The position numbers and the translations under genes are program-made. From positions 58,316,385 through 58,380,384 of the forward strand of contig CM044315.1 of the NCBI GenBank assembly GCA_024291935.2: a DNA stretch of 64,000 bases. Direction: 5' to 3'. The notes beneath the pieces were generated by a model that saw nothing but the letters and a program-made list of their open reading frames with translations, was not told the DNA's origin and made no database searches. Below, one piece after another: positions 13,601 through 28,600 of the stretch. The DNA comes from Okapia johnstoni (lineage: Eukaryota; Chordata; Mammalia; Artiodactyla; Giraffidae). Position 1 is the first letter of the stretch. Each line of letters opens with the position of its first letter.

Positions 13601-16600
13601 CCTCAAAGCAAGTAGGCCCCTGTGCTGCAACTACTGAGCCTGAACACTACAACTGCTGAACCTTGCTCACCTTAGAGCCCGTGCTGTGCAACAAGAGAAG
13701 CCACTGCAATGAGAAAACTGCACACTGCAGCTAGAGAGTAGCCCCTGCTTGCTGCAGCTGGAGAAAGCCCACACACAATGATGAAGATCTAGCACAGTCA
13801 AAAATAACTGAAAAAAATATAAGAAAAATAAGATAGAGTCAAAACATCATTAACCCTAAGAAACTGTCAAAATGATGACTGATAATTGCAAAAACACTTT
13901 AAAAGAATTTTAAAATAAAGTTTATTTGATATAGTTGTTAAAATTAAAAAATAAAGCTTTAATCTTTGTTATTGAAAAAGTAAGCATTTAAAATTTAAAC
14001 AAGACATAATTGAATAGCTATTTAATAAATCAAAACTTAGATCTAAGTTATGCAAAATCTTGGAGAGAAAAATGATACCTAAAGCATCAGAGAGAAATTA
14101 AACAGATATTGATAATAGGCTAAGGGTATAACGTACAGCTAATCATTTCCGAAAGAACGCAAAGAATGGAAGAGAGGTGCTATTCAAAGATAGTAAGGAT
14201 TTCCCCAAACTGTTGAAAAACACCATTCCACAGAAATAGGAATAAATAAAAAAAGAAAGAAATCTACACACACCGATGGATACATTGTACTCATACTCCA
14301 AAATGCCAAATATTAAAAGAAGAATTTTTTTCTTTTGGCTACTCTGGGTCTTTGCTGCAGCACATGGGCTCTTTGTTGTGGCACATGGACTTCTCTTGTG
14401 GCACAGGGGCTCTAGAGCACGTGGACTCAGTAGTTGCACCGTGCAGGCTTCACCAGCTACAGCACACGGGTGCTGTAGTAGTGCTGTATTGGCTTCATTG
14501 CCCTGCAGCATGTGGGATCTTATTTCCCTGACCAGAGATTGAACCATGTCCGCTGCATTGGAAGGTGGATTCTTAGCCGCTGGACCACTAAGATAGTCTC
14601 TAAAAGATTTTAAAAGCAGAAGAAAACAGTAAAGAACATATCATTTACAGAGAAACAAACCAATAGCATTATTATGGCTAGAGTCACTTCATAATGATAA
14701 GGAAGGTATAATAATTCTAAACATGAAACTTCTAATAAAATAACCTCTTAAGATATGAGGCAAAAATTGGAAACTTGATAAGTATTAAAATAAGAGATAT
14801 AAACATGCCTCTCATAATTATTGATGTCAATCAGATAAAAAATTAGTATAGTTATAGAAAATTTGAACCAAAACCATAGTTTAATGGTCATATATAGAAC
14901 TCTGAATTCAACAATTAGAGGACACACACTCTTCTCAAGCACACATGAAATATTATACAACTCATCCATGTACAAGGCCATGAAGCAAGGTTTCAAAAAT
15001 TTCAAAGAAGTGATATCTGACAAATTAAATTCTCTGACCACAGTGGAATAAAGTTAAAAATTAATAGCATAAATCTCAACTAAAACATAGAGACATATTC
15101 ACATACACTTTTGAAAATTAAAAAGTGAATTTTGTAAATTCCTCATGAACCAAAGGAGAAACATAATGGAAATCAAAGAAATACTCAGAACTAAATAATC
15201 ATGAAAATAATACATAGTACAGGGCATCCCAGGCCATGCTAGTGGTAAAGAATCCACCTGCTAATGCAAGAGATGCAAGAGACCCGGATTTGATCCCTGG
15301 GTCAGGAAGAACCCCAGAGAAAGAAACGGCAATCCACTCCAGTATTCTTGCTTGAAGAATCCCATGGACAGAGGAGCCTGGTGGGCAACAGTCCATGGGG
15401 TTGCAGAGAGTTGGGCATGACTGAGCACACACACACACATACAGTACATATTATGGAATGACACAAAAGTAGTACTTTGAGAGAAATTTGTGGGGTTTTT
15501 TTGAGTGTCTATATCAAAGTTCATAAAACCTATGTGGAAATAGTGCAAGGACATTGTTGGTGGGTACTCAAAGTTGTAGGGATGTTGGGGAGTATAGTGT
15601 AAAAGAGTCCTTTGGAGGTAGTTTAATGGAATCTTTTCCTAAGAAGTATTTTGATTGTTCACTTCACTTTTTAGTGCAATCTATATTAAATAATGTAATT
15701 TTGAGAAAAAGTATAATATAAAAATATATGTGTGATAAAAATTAATTTTTATTAGTAAGTTGAGTATATATTATTTTTTATAGCCAGAGAAACAAGAACT
15801 ATGAGACTCTTTGTCGAAATAGATTGGGCAATGACTTATATGTAGAAAGGATGATGCAGACTATTAATGGAGCACCAAAGAATAAAGACGTTCAATGTGA
15901 CAAAATCTTGAAAGAAGACAAAGGTAATTTATGTTTTATTCTGCTTGGTAAATTACCATATTTTAATATACATCCATTGGGTCTTTTGATTAACAACTAT
16001 TATAATAAAGTATATAAGGCAAAACGAAATGATTTGGCCAAATTACAACAATAGCTGGGTACTGTGATCTACAGCTTTCAAATTTTGACAATTTAGTTAA
16101 TAAGTAATAAATACAGATTTAGGAGATTGGAATAGCATAATTATCAATCTTGATTTTTATACAAACTATATCATGGAACTTTGTACTCTTCACATATTAA
16201 GGGAAGATTTGTGGCATCTTTATTTTCTCTTGTCCCACTCCCCTCCCAGATACAGTGGTGGTCTTAAAGACAGAAGCCTGCCTTCCTAGTGTGAGACCCT
16301 GGCCCTTGGTTCTGGAAGGAACAGAGCAAACCCTATTCTCAAAGAATTTGATTTGTATGTTTTAACGTGTCTAGGAGCTTCCTGGAATATTGACTCAAGG
16401 CATTTGTCTTCTCTTGCCTAATTCAGAAAGAATATATTATGCTTATCACTATTAGAAAGTAATTCAAAGACATATAAAGAAATAAAGAACACTGATAAAG
16501 GTAGCTACATAGGTAAATATAAAAGGCCAGTATCGTAATTTTGATTTGTAACTCCTGTATATTTGCAATGTGATTTAAAATAATGCATTAAATAATAATT

Positions 16601-19600
16601 CTAAATCTGTGCTACTGGGCATACAAAGTTTAAAGATATAATTTGTGACATCAACTTAAAGTGGGTGGGATTTAGCTGTATAGAAGCAGTTTATATAATG
16701 GAAGTAAGATAGTATTATTTAAAAGTAGATTATTACAATTTTAAGAAATTAATTTTAATCCCCAAGGCAATCACCAAGAAATAACTTAAAAACTGCAGAA
16801 AGGAAAACTAAGAATAAGAATGATACACTATAAAAATATCAAAGGTAAAAGAAGACAGTTATGGAGGATTTGAAGAATAAAGCATATGACATAAAGAAGA
16901 CAAATTAAAAGCATCAGAAGTCCTTCCTAAACAATAATTACTTTAAATAAATGGATTAAAGACTGCAATTAAAGAATAAAAGTTGGCAGGATGGATTTAA
17001 AAAAGACAACAAACATCAAAAAAACTGGAAGAAAAAAACCATGATCCATCTATATGTTTTCTAATAACAGAATATTTTTTCCAGTTTTATTGAAAAATAA
17101 TTGACATGCATCAATGTATAAGTACAGCATGATGGTTTGATTTACATGTATTGTGAAATTATTACCACAATATGTTTATTTAACATCCATCATCTCATAT
17201 AGTTACAATAAAAAGAAATCACAATAAAAAGAAAAGTTGCACAATGTAAAATTAACACACAAAATTCATTTGTATTTCTACATACTACCTATAGCAATCC
17301 AAAAAGGAAATTAAGAAAGTAATTGTGTTTCTAATAGCATCCAAAATAATAAAATATGTCAGAATAAATTTAATTAAGGAGATGAAAAACTTGTACACTG
17401 ATAACCATAAAACATTGCTGAAAAATTTAAAGGATACCTAAGTAAATGGGAATACATTCGGTGTTTATTAATTGACTTAATGTTATTAAGATGTGAATAC
17501 CACCCAGAATAATGCCAAAGACTTTGAAATTTTTTTTAAATTTTCATTTCTTGGTCATTCTGTAAGCCAGGTGGGATCTTAGTTCCCTGACCAGGGATGA
17601 ACTGCATCCCCTGTAGTGGAAGCGCAGAGTCTTAACCACTGGACTGCCAGGGAAGTACCCCAAAGACTTTCCTGCAACAACAGAAAAAAAACCATCCTAA
17701 AATTTATGTGGAATATCAAGGGATCTCCAAGTAGCAAAAACAGTCTTGAAAAAGAACAGAGTTAGAGACCTCATATATCCTGGTTTAAAAACTTGCTATA
17801 AAGTTATGATCAAAATAGGTTGTACCAGCATATAGATAGATATATAAACCAGAAGAATAGAACAGGGATCCCAGAAATTAACCCTCAGATATATAGTTAA
17901 GTGATTTTTGATAAATGTACCAAGAATATCAACTGGTGCTGGGGCAACTAGATAGCCACATGTGAAAGAATAAAGTTGGATTCAGACCTCATATCATATG
18001 CAAAAATTAACTCAAAAATGTTCAGTGCAGTTTAGTTGCTCATTTGTGTCCAACTCTTTGCGACCCCATAGACTGCATCACATCAGGCTTCCCTGTCCAT
18101 CATTGACTCCTGGAGCTTACTCAAACTCATGTCCATTGAGTTGGTGATGTCATCCAACCATCTCATCCTCTGTCATCCCCTTCCCCTCCCACCTTCAATC
18201 TTTCCCAGCATCAGGGTCTTTTCAAATGAGTCAGTTCTTCCCATCAGGTGGCCAAAGTATTGGAGTTTCAGCTTCATCATCAGTCCTTCCAATGAACACT
18301 CAGGACTGATTTCCTTTAGGATGGACTGGTTAGATCTCCTTGCTGTCCAAGAGTCTCTCAAGAGTTTTCTCCAACAACACAGTTCAAAAGCATCAATTCT
18401 TTGGTGCTCAGCTTTCTTTATATTCCAACTCTCACATTCATACATGACTACCGGGAAAACCAAAACTTTGATTAGATGGACCTTTGTTGGAAAAGTAAGG
18501 TCTCTGATTTTTAATATGTTGTCTAGGTTGGTCATAACTTTTCTTCCAAGGAGCAAGTGTCTTTTGATTTCATGGCTGCAGTCACCATCTGCAGTGATTT
18601 TGGAGCCCCCCCAAAATAAAGTCTGTCACTGTTTCTATTGTTTCCCCCTCTATTTGCCATGAAGTGATGGGACCAGATGCCATGATCTTAGTTTTCTCAA
18701 TGTTGAGTTTTAAGCCAACCTTTTCACTCTCCTCTTTCACTGTCATCAAGAGACTCTTTAGTTCTTCACTTTCTGCTGTAAGTGTGGTGTCATCTGCATA
18801 TCTGAGGTTATTGATATTTCTCCCAGCAATCTTGATTCCAGATTGTGCTTCATCCAGTCCAGCATTTCTTATGATGCACTCTGTATAAAAGTTAAATAAG
18901 CAGGGTGATAATATACAACCTTGACGTACTCCTTTCCTGATTTGGAACCAGTCTGTTGTTCTATGTCCAGTTCTAACTGTTGCTTCTTGATCTGCATACA
19001 GATTTCTCAGGAGGCAGATCAGGTAGTCTGATATCCCCATCTCTTGAAGAATTTTCTATGATTTGTTGTGGTCCTCATAGTCAAAGGCTTTGGCATAGTC
19101 AATAAAGCATAAGTAGATGTTTTTCTGTAACCCTCTCACTTTTTTGATGTTCAAACGGATGTTGGCAATTTGATCTCTGGTTCCTCTGCCTTTTCTAAAT
19201 TCAGCTGGATCATCTGGAAGTTCACGGTTCATGTACTGTTGAAGCCTGGCTTGGACAATTTTGAGCATTACTTCACTAGCATGTGAGATGAGTGCAATTG
19301 TGCGGTAGTTTGAGCGTTCTTTGGCATTGCCTTTCTTTGGGTTTGGAATGAAAACTGACCTTTTCCAGTCCTGTGGCCACTGCTGAGTTTTCCCAATTTG
19401 CTGGCATATTGACTGCAGCACTTTCACAGCATCATCTTTCAGGATTTGAAATAGCTCAACTGGAATTCCATCACCTCCACTAGCTTTGTTTGTAGTGATG
19501 CTTTCTAAGGCCCACTTGACTTCTCATTCCAGGATGTCTGGCTCTAGGTGAGTGATCACAGCATCATGATTATCTGGGTCATGAAGATTTCTTTTGTATA

Positions 19601-22600
19601 GTTCTTCTGTGTATTCTTGCCACCTCTTAATATCTTCTGCATCTGTTAGGTCCATACTGTTTCTGTTCTTTATTGTGCCTATCTTTGCATGAAATGTTCC
19701 CTTGGTATCTGTAATTTTCTTGAAGAGATCTCTAGTCTTTCTCATTCTATTGTTTTCCTGTATCTCTTTGCAGTAATCACAGAGGAAGGCTTTCTTATCT
19801 CTCCTTGTTATTCTTTGAAATTCTGCATTCAAATGAGTATATCTTTCCTTTTTTCCTTTGCCTTTCACTTCTCTTCTTTTCACAGATACTTGTAAGGCCT
19901 CCTGAGACAACCATTTTGCCTTTTGGCATTTCTTTTTCTTGGAGATGGTCTTGATCCCTGCCTCCTGTACTGTCATGAACCTCCGCCCATTCTTCAGGCA
20001 CTCTATCAGATCTAATCTCTTGAATCTATTTGTCACTTCCATTGTATAATCATAAGGGATTTGATTTAGGTCATACCTGAATGGCCTATTAGTTTTCCCT
20101 ACTTTCTTCAATTTAAGTCTGAATTTGGTAATAAGGAGTTCATGATCTGAGCCACAGTCAGCTCCTGGTCTTGTTTTTGCTGACTGTATAGAGCTTCTCC
20201 ATCTTTGGCTGCAAAGAATATAATCAATCTGATTTTGGTGTTGACCATCTGGTGATGTGCATGTGTAGAGTCTTCTCTTGTGTTGTTGGAAGCTGTTGTT
20301 TGCTATAACTAGTGCGTTCTCTTGGCAAAACTCTATTAGTCTTTGCCCTGCTTCATTCTGTGCTCCAAGGCCAACTTTGGCTGTTATCCAGGTATCTCTT
20401 CCTAATTTTGCATTCCAGTCCCCTATACTGAAAAGGACATCTTTTTTTGGTGTTCTAGAAGTTCTTGTAGGTCTTCATAGAATCGTTCAACATCAGCTTC
20501 TTCAGCATTACTGGTTGAGGCATAGTCTTGGACTACTGTGGTATTGAATGGTTTGACTTGGGAACAAACAGAGATTATTCTGTTGTTTTTGAGATTGCAT
20601 CTAAGTACTGCATTTCGGACTCTTGTTGACTTCATGGACCTAACATTCCAGGTTCCTATGCAACATTGCTCTTTACAGCTTTGATTTTACTTCCATCACC
20701 AGTCACATCCACTACTGGGTGTTTTTGCTTTGGCTCTGTCTTTTCATTCTTTCTGGAATTAGTTCTCCACTTATCTCCAGTAGCATATTGGGTACCTCCT
20801 GACCTGGGGAGTTCATGTTTCAGTGTCCTATCTTTTTGCCTTTTCATACTGTTCATGAGGTTCTCAAGGCAAGAATACTGAAGTGGTTTGCCATTCCCTT
20901 CTCCAGTGGACCATGTTTTGTCAGAACTCTCCAACATGACCCATCCATCTTGGGTGGCCCTACACAGCATGGCTCATAGTTTCGTTAAGTTAGACAAGGC
21001 TGTGGTCCATGTGATCAGATTGGTTAGTTTTCTGTGATTGTGGTTTTTATTTTTCTGCCCTCTGATGGATGGAAGAAGGAGAATAAAAAGCTTGTTTATG
21101 GAAGCTTCCTGATGGGAGACCTAATAACTGGAGGGGGAAACTCAAAAGGTCCCTTGTTCTGCACTCAGTGGGCAGCCACCACCACCACCCCGCGCCTCCA
21201 TGCTCAGTGGCACCTCTGGGTCAGTCTCTTGTGGGGTCACTGCTCCTTTCTCCTGGGTCCTGGTGCACACAAAGTTTTGTTTGTGCCCTCCACAATTTCC
21301 CCAGTCCTGTGTAAGTTCTGGTAGCTCTATGGTGGGGTTAATGGCAACCTCCTCCAAGAGGACTTATGCCATACCCAGGTCTCAAATAGCAATCAAAAAA
21401 GTGAAAGAACAACTTATATGATGGAATAAGATATTTGCAAATCCTATTTCTCTTAAGGTCTAGTGTCCAGACTATATAAGGAACATTTATAATCCAAGAA
21501 CCAGAAGACAACAAAATAAAACAGTGGGCATAAGACTGGAACTTGTTTTCCTAAAGGAAGAAAACAAATGACCAACATGCAGAAGAAAATGTGCTAAACA
21601 CCATTAGTCATTAGAGAATACAATAAAAACCCAGTGATTTGTTGCTTCTCCCACATTAAATGGCTATAATGAAAAAGAACAAACCAGAGGACAAGTGTCG
21701 ACAAAGAAGTTGATAAATTGAAGCTCCCATACAGTGCTGCTGGGAATGTAAAATGGTGCAGCTGCTCTGGAAAACAGTTTGGTAATTCCTCAAATAATGA
21801 AAAAGACTTTCCTTATGACTCAGCAGTTCTACTCCTAGATATATACCTCACAGAATTGAAAAGAGGTACTCAAATACATGTACACACATATTCTTTGAAG
21901 CAATATTTACCACAGTCTAAAAGTCGAAACAACTGAAATGTCAATCAGTGAATGAATGAACAGACAAAATGTGTCAATACATATGTGAAGTGAGTGAAAG
22001 TCGCTCAGTCATGTCCCACTCTTTGTGACCCCATGGACTACACAGTCCATGAAATTCTCCAAGTCAGAATACTGGAGTGGGTAGCCTTTCCCTTCTCCAG
22101 GGGATCTTCCCAACCCAGGGATCGAACCCAGGTCTCCCACATTGCGGGCGGATTCTTTACCAGCTGAGCCACAACGGAAGCCCAAGAATACTGGACTGCG
22201 TAGCCTATCCCTTCTCCAGTAGATCTTCCTGACCCAGGAACTGAACTGGGGTCTCCTGCTTTGCAGGCGGATTTTTTTTACCAACTAAGCTATCAGGAAG
22301 ACTCGTAAATACATATAATGAAATATAATTCAGTCACAAAAGGAATAAAGTACCTTCTTTGAGAAACTTCCCCTCTTCTACCCTGGAAGATGTCAGAAAT
22401 TTCTTCTCTGGAGAGGACAAAATAGAGGCTCTTTAGATGGGGAATACCAGGCACAGATCAAGACATGGGTTGTTGTTGTTGTTCAGTCACTGAGTCATTC
22501 TTTGTGACCCCGCAAACAACACCATGCCAGGCTTCCCTGTCCTTCACTATCTCCTGGAGTTTGCTCAAATTCATGTCCATTGAGTCTGTGATGCTATGTA

Positions 22601-25600
22601 AAAAGCATCCTCTGTCACCACCTCCTCCTCCTGCCCTCAATCTTTCCCAGCATCAGAGTCTTTTCCAGTGAGTCAGCTCTTTGTATCATGTGGCCAAAGT
22701 ATTGGAGCTTCAGCTTCAGCATCAGCCCTTCCAATGAATATTCAGGGTGGATTTCCTTTAGGATTGACTGGTGTGATCTCCTTGCAGTCCAAGGGACTCT
22801 CAAGAGTCTTCTCCAGCTCCACAGTTCAAAAGCATCAATTCTTTCGTGCTCAGCCTTCTTTATGGCCCAACTCTCACCTCTGTACATGACTACCGGAAAA
22901 ACCATAGCTCTGACTATACAATGGGTACTTAAGCAAAACAAAAAAAACTACAAAACAAAACCCCAAAGAAACAAAAACCCCAATGCATACTGGATGCTAT
23001 ACACAGAGACTCCTTGAAATCCTCTCCTCCCTCATAGAAGGCTTGTAGAACCATAGGTAGCCAGATTCTTAGTTATCCATTATCTGGATGTACCAACAGT
23101 TAATTTATTCACTTGCCTACTGAAGGGCATCTTGATTGTTTCAATTTTTGGCAATTATCAATAAAGCTGGTATAAATATCTATGTGCATTTTTTGTGTGT
23201 AGGCATAGGTTTGTAAGTCCTTTGGGTAAATATTAAGAAATTGAGAAGTGTGATTATTAAGGAGTGTGATTGCTGGATTGTATGGAAACAGTATTTTTAT
23301 TTTTTAAAAAAATAGCCACACTGCCTTCTAAAGTGATCGTACCATTTTGCATTCCCATCAGCAGTGATGGAGAGTTTCTGTGGTTCCACATCCTCACTAG
23401 TGTTGTCAGTATTCCAGAATTTGACCATTCTAGTAGTGTGCAGTGATACCTAATTTTTGTTTGTTTGGGTGGGGGTTGGCTATGCTGTGCAGCTTGTGGA
23501 ATTCTGGTTCACTAATTAGGAATCAAACCCTGGTCCCAGCAGTGAAAGTGCCAAGTCCCACTGGACCACAGGGAATTCCCCTCATTTTTATTTTAATTTA
23601 TTTTCCCATGATGACATATGATGAGGAGTATATTTTCATATACTTACTTGCCACATGTATGTCTTTTTTGATGAGGTATCTCTTAAGTTCTTTGGCCCAT
23701 TTTAATATTTGATAGGTTATTTTCATATTGTTAAGGATTAAAAGATATTTGTATATTTTGAACAACAGTCCTTTTTCAGTTGTATCTTAAGCAAATGTTT
23801 TCTTCCAGTGTATGGCTTGTCTTGTTATTCTCTTGACATTTCTTTTTACAAAGCAGACATTTTTAATTTTAATAAAACCCAGATTATCAATTATTGCTTA
23901 ATGGATTGTACTTTTGCTGTTGTTTCTAAAAAGTCATTGCCATACTCAAGGTCATCTAAATTTTTGCCTATATTTTATTCTAGGAGTTTTCTAGTTTTTC
24001 CTTTTACTTTTATGTTTAAGACAAGTTTTTAGTTAATTTTCCTGAAGGACGTAAGATCTGTGTCTAGATTAATTATTATTATTATTTTTTTTGGCGCTTG
24101 GATGTCCAGTTTGTTCCAGCACCATTTGTTGAAAAGACTATCTTTACTTCATCTATTTTTGTTCCTTTGACAGAGATTAGCTGACTATGTTAATGTCAGT
24201 GTATTTCTGAACTCTCTATTCTGTTCCGTGCACATTATCTTGATTACTGTAGCAGTGTAGTAAGTCTTCAGGTTGAGTAGTGTCAGTGCTCCTATTTTGT
24301 TCTTTGTCTTCAATATTGTACTGGCTTTTCTGGGTCTTTTGTCCCTTTATAGAAACTTTAGAATCAGCTCCTTTTTGTCAGCTCACTTCTTTTTTAATTG
24401 GAGGAAAACTGCTTTACAATGTTGTGTTGCTTTCTTTCTGGAAACATGAAGTCTTCTGTCAGCATTTAGTAGGTGTTCTGTAGGAGTTGTTCCACATGCA
24501 GAAGTATTTTTGATGTATTTGTGGGGGGGAGGATGATCTCCAAGTCTTACTCCTCCACCATCTTGAAAGTCTCCCTTAGAATCTGTTTGTTGATATGCAC
24601 AAAGTAACTTGCTTCAATTTTGATTGAAATTGCATTGAAACTATAGATCAATTTAGGCAGGACAGGTATCATGACAATGCTGAGTTGTCATGCTATCAGT
24701 AAACACGGAATATCTCTCCATTTATTTCACTCTTTAATTTTGTTCCTCAGAGTTTGTAGTCTTCCTTATAATACATTTTGTACATATTTTGTTAGACTTA
24801 TTCCTAGTTCACTTTTGGGTGCTTATGTAGATCATATTGTTTCAAATTTCAAATTCCTTTGTTCATTGTTAATGTATAGCAAAGAGATTGATTTTTGTAT
24901 AGTGTTAACCTTGTACCCTGAAACTTTGCTATAAACACTTACTAGTTCAGTAGTTTTTTTGTTAATTCTTTCAGATTTTCTATGTAGATGATTATGTTAT
25001 CTGAGTTCAAAAACAGTTTATTTCTTCCTTTCCATTCTGTATTTCTTTTATTAACATTTACTTTTTCTTATTTTACTGCATTAGCTTAGACTTCCAGTAT
25101 GATGTTGAAAAGGAGTGGTAAGAGGGGACACCTTTGCCTTCTTCTGATGTTAGTGAAATATTTTCTAGTTTCTAGAAGAAACTCATTGTGTTTTGTAGGT
25201 GTTCTTTATCAAGTTGAGGAAGTTCCGCCTCTATTCCTAGTTTACTGTGAGTTTTTGTCATGAATGAGTGTTGGATTTTGCCAAGTGCCTTTTCTGAATC
25301 TGTTGATATGGTCAAGTCATTTTTCTTCTTTGTCCTGATATTATGGATTACATCAATCAATTTTCCAATGTTGAACTAGCTTTGCGTATCTGGGAGAAGC
25401 TCCACTTAGTTGTGGTGTGTAATTCTCTTTATATATTGTTGGATTTGATTGCTGATATTTTGTAGAGGATTCTTGCATCTATGTTCATGAAAGTTATTCG
25501 TCTGCCATTTTCCTTTCTTATGGTCTGTTTTTGGTATTAGAGTAATGCTGGCCTCAAAGTATGAGTTAAGCATTCCCTCTATTTCTATCTTCTGAAAGAT

Positions 25601-28600
25601 ATTACAGGAAATTGGTGCAATTTTCTCCTTAAACTATTAGTAGAATTCAATGCGTGTATTTGGGCCCAGTGCTTTTGGTTTTGGAAGATTATTAATTATG
25701 ACTCAGTTTCCTTAATTGAGATAAGACTATACAGATTGTCTCTTCTATCTTGTGTGAGTTTTGGCAGATTGTGTCTTTCAAGGAATTGGTCAGTTTCATC
25801 AAGATTATCAAATCTATTGGGATAGAGTTGTTCATAGTGTTCCTTTGTTATCTTTTTGATGTTTATGGAATCTGAAGAGACATCCTCTCTTTCACATATG
25901 ATATTAGTACTTTTATCTTAGTTATCTTGGGTAGAGGCTTATTGATTTTATAGATCTTTTCTAAGAACCAACTTTTAGTTTCATTGATTTTCTCTATTGA
26001 TTTTCTGTTTTCAATTTTACTGATTTCTGCTCTAATTCTTTTATATTTTAATTTTCATTGAGATATAATTGGGATATAATGTTAGTTTCAGGTGTATAAC
26101 AAATCAGTTAGATGTTTGTATACATTTTGAAGTGACCATGATCGTAAGTCTGCTAAACATTCATCACCGTATGTAGATAGAAAAATCTTTTTCTTGCGAT
26201 GAATACTTTTAGGATCTACTCTCTTAGCAACTTCGAAATATACAATACAGAATTACATGTAGCCTTTCATCCACAGCTGAGTGGACTTGCTATTTCTTCC
26301 CTTCAGAATAGATCTTACCAACAATAACTGGCACAGCTAGAAAGTGCAGACCTTCTCTGCATGGGTGAGAACAGATGAGAATGCATGCTTTCTGCAAATG
26401 AGCAGACTTAACAAAAGAATCCAGAAGTGGCCAAGTTGTAATTCCGTTTCCTAAACTTTCCTGTAGGATTAGTCATTTCTCTTTGTCTGATAATGTGTGA
26501 ATAAGGGACATAGAGAAGCCAGAAATGTCAATTTAGCTGAAGTTGCCTCTGTAAAGATTCAGAAAAACTGACAAAAAGTTTCCTACCTAACAAGTCCACA
26601 TACAATACTTTATTATAGAAGTCGCATTTCAAATAAATGGATAATTCAATGAATGTATTAGTGTTCCTGGCTAACTTTTTAAAATACAATTAAATTCTAA
26701 AACTTGGTACATTTCATAAAGACAGTTTGTTTTCTATGTATATTATTTACTATAGTAAAAACTCTTTTAAAAAATATGTGTGATATGAGATCATTTTAAT
26801 TAAAAAATGCATGTATATTTGTTCATGTGTTAACACATAATATATATTTATGTCAATCTGGAAGGACATACACAAAAATGTTACCAGTTATTTCTAGGTT
26901 ATGAAAATGTAAGTCTTATTTACCTTTTCTTTTACAGTAAGCATGTCTTTTTACTCAGCTAAAATAAAATTATTTTTCTATAAATGTTACATGGCCAATT
27001 GTTATTCTTTTATAGTCTGAATTAAACCAGAAGATAGAAACAATGTTTTAAAACTTTTAAAAACTATTCACACAATCTTACACTCAGAAGTACTCAAAAC
27101 TTAGGTATAGTTAGGAATACCATTTTTCTGATAGTAGCTGAAATAAGATTTCTTTACTAGTGTATGATAGTATAGAATTAGGAAGTCACAATCATGATTT
27201 ATTATTCTAACTTGTACATAATTATGGCATGTACATAATATCTATTTCCTAGGTTTTCTGTTTCTTAGGTTAATTAAATTTAGTCCAATGAACAAATGTA
27301 ATGATGTTACCTAAACTAAAATTGGGCTTCCCTGGTGGATCAGATGGTACAGAATCTGCCTGCAATGCTGGAGACCTGGGCTTGATCCCTAGGTTGGGAA
27401 GATCCCCTGAAGAAGGGAATGGCTACCCACTCCAGTTTTATGACCTGGACAGTTCCATGGACAGAGGACCCTGGCAGGCTACAATCCATGGGCATCATTA
27501 AGTATTTCTTGCCACTATTGTAAAACAATAATATTTTTTCCCTGAACAATAGATATTCTTACCTTAGATTTTGCTATAGCTAGCTATATATAAGTTAAAA
27601 TATTATAATTTGGTTTAAAGTAATGTTTACCTTCCTTTTCTTTAGGTATAATGTCCACAGCTTGGGATTTGTATGATTCTTACAATGCTTTGGAGCTTTC
27701 CTCTTTACCATCAAAACGATCTATGATTGAATCAAGTAGTAAAGCAAGTGTACCTTCAAAAGACTGGGAACAAACACTGCCAGGGAGTAATTTAGAAAAA
27801 AGTAAGATTTCATTTATTTCACTTTTTTAAAAATTGGGATAATTCAATGATAACATTATATTAGTTTCAAGTGTGCAACATAATAATTTGATCTTGTGTA
27901 CACTACAAAGGGATCACCACAATAAGTCTAGTTATTGTCACTCTATAAACCTCCAACTTTAGCCGTTTCACCTACCCCTCAACCTCCCTCCCCTCAAATA
28001 GCCATCAGTTTGTTTATGAGTTTTGTTTTTATTTTTTATAGTCCGCATATGAGTGAAGTCATATAGTATTTGTCTTTCTCTCTCTGTTTTATTTCACTTA
28101 ACATTGTTGTTATTCAATCGCTCAGTTATGTCCAACTCTTAGTGACCCCGTGAACTACAGCACACCAGGCTTCCCTGTCCTTTACCATCTCCCGGGGCTT
28201 GCTCAAACTCATGTTCATTGAGTCAGTGATGCCACCCAACCATCTCATCCTCTGTTATCCCTTTCTCCTTCTGCCTCACACTTTCCCAGCATCAGAGTCT
28301 TTTCTAATGAGTCGGCTCTTCTCATCAGGGGGCCTAAGTATTGGAGCTTCAGTTTCAGCATCAGTCCTTCCAATGAATATTCAGGGTTGATTTCTTTTAG
28401 GATTGACTGGTTTGATCTCCTTGCTGTCCAAAGGACTCTCAAGAGTCTTCTCAAACACCAAAATTCAGAAGCATCAATTCTTCACTGTTCAGCCTTTTTA
28501 TAGTCCAACTCTCACATCTGTACATGACTACTGGAAAAACTATAGCTTTGACTAGACAGACATTTGTTGGCAAAGTAATGTCTCTACTGTGTATGTTTGT

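Larger units (their letters stand above)
16780..22460 (+). mobile_element. Old L1, ORF2 and 3' part, with nested BovB and SINEs
   Basis: ORF2-derived DNA occurs at 17230-17525 and 17670-18017 (TAAAATTTATGTGGAATATC and TGATCAAAATAGGTTGTACC). It resumes at 21385-21975 (AGTGCTGCTGGGAATGTAAA) and ends at 22310-22450. About 17060-17220 is an L1 3'-UTR-like segment. Nested inserts are a CHR SINE (17526-17659), a BovB (18018-21380) and a composite Bov-tA (21985-22307). All frames are broken. Confidence 0.8.
23040..26260 (-). mobile_element. L1 (old, ORF2 and 3' UTR), about 3 kb
   Basis: Complementary ORF2 landmarks include TTGCATTCCCATCAGCAGTG, TCCAGCACCATTTGTTGAAA, TTGTACCCTGAAACTTTGCT and AGGGGACACCTTTGCC. 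The order runs from 3' to 5' along the + strand. The part 26040-26260 resembles L1 3' UTR again, so it is probably a second fragment. All frames are broken. Confidence 0.85.

Noticed and set aside
14143..14547. Overlapping frames of 134 (minus) and 88 (plus) codons
   Set aside because: Both lie in a CHR SINE. The repeated GTGGCACATGG-like units keep frames open by chance.
18582..20111. Series of minus-strand frames (152, 123 and 195 codons) that could be exons of a gene
   Set aside because: They are frameshifted pieces of one BovB reverse transcriptase without splice sites between them.
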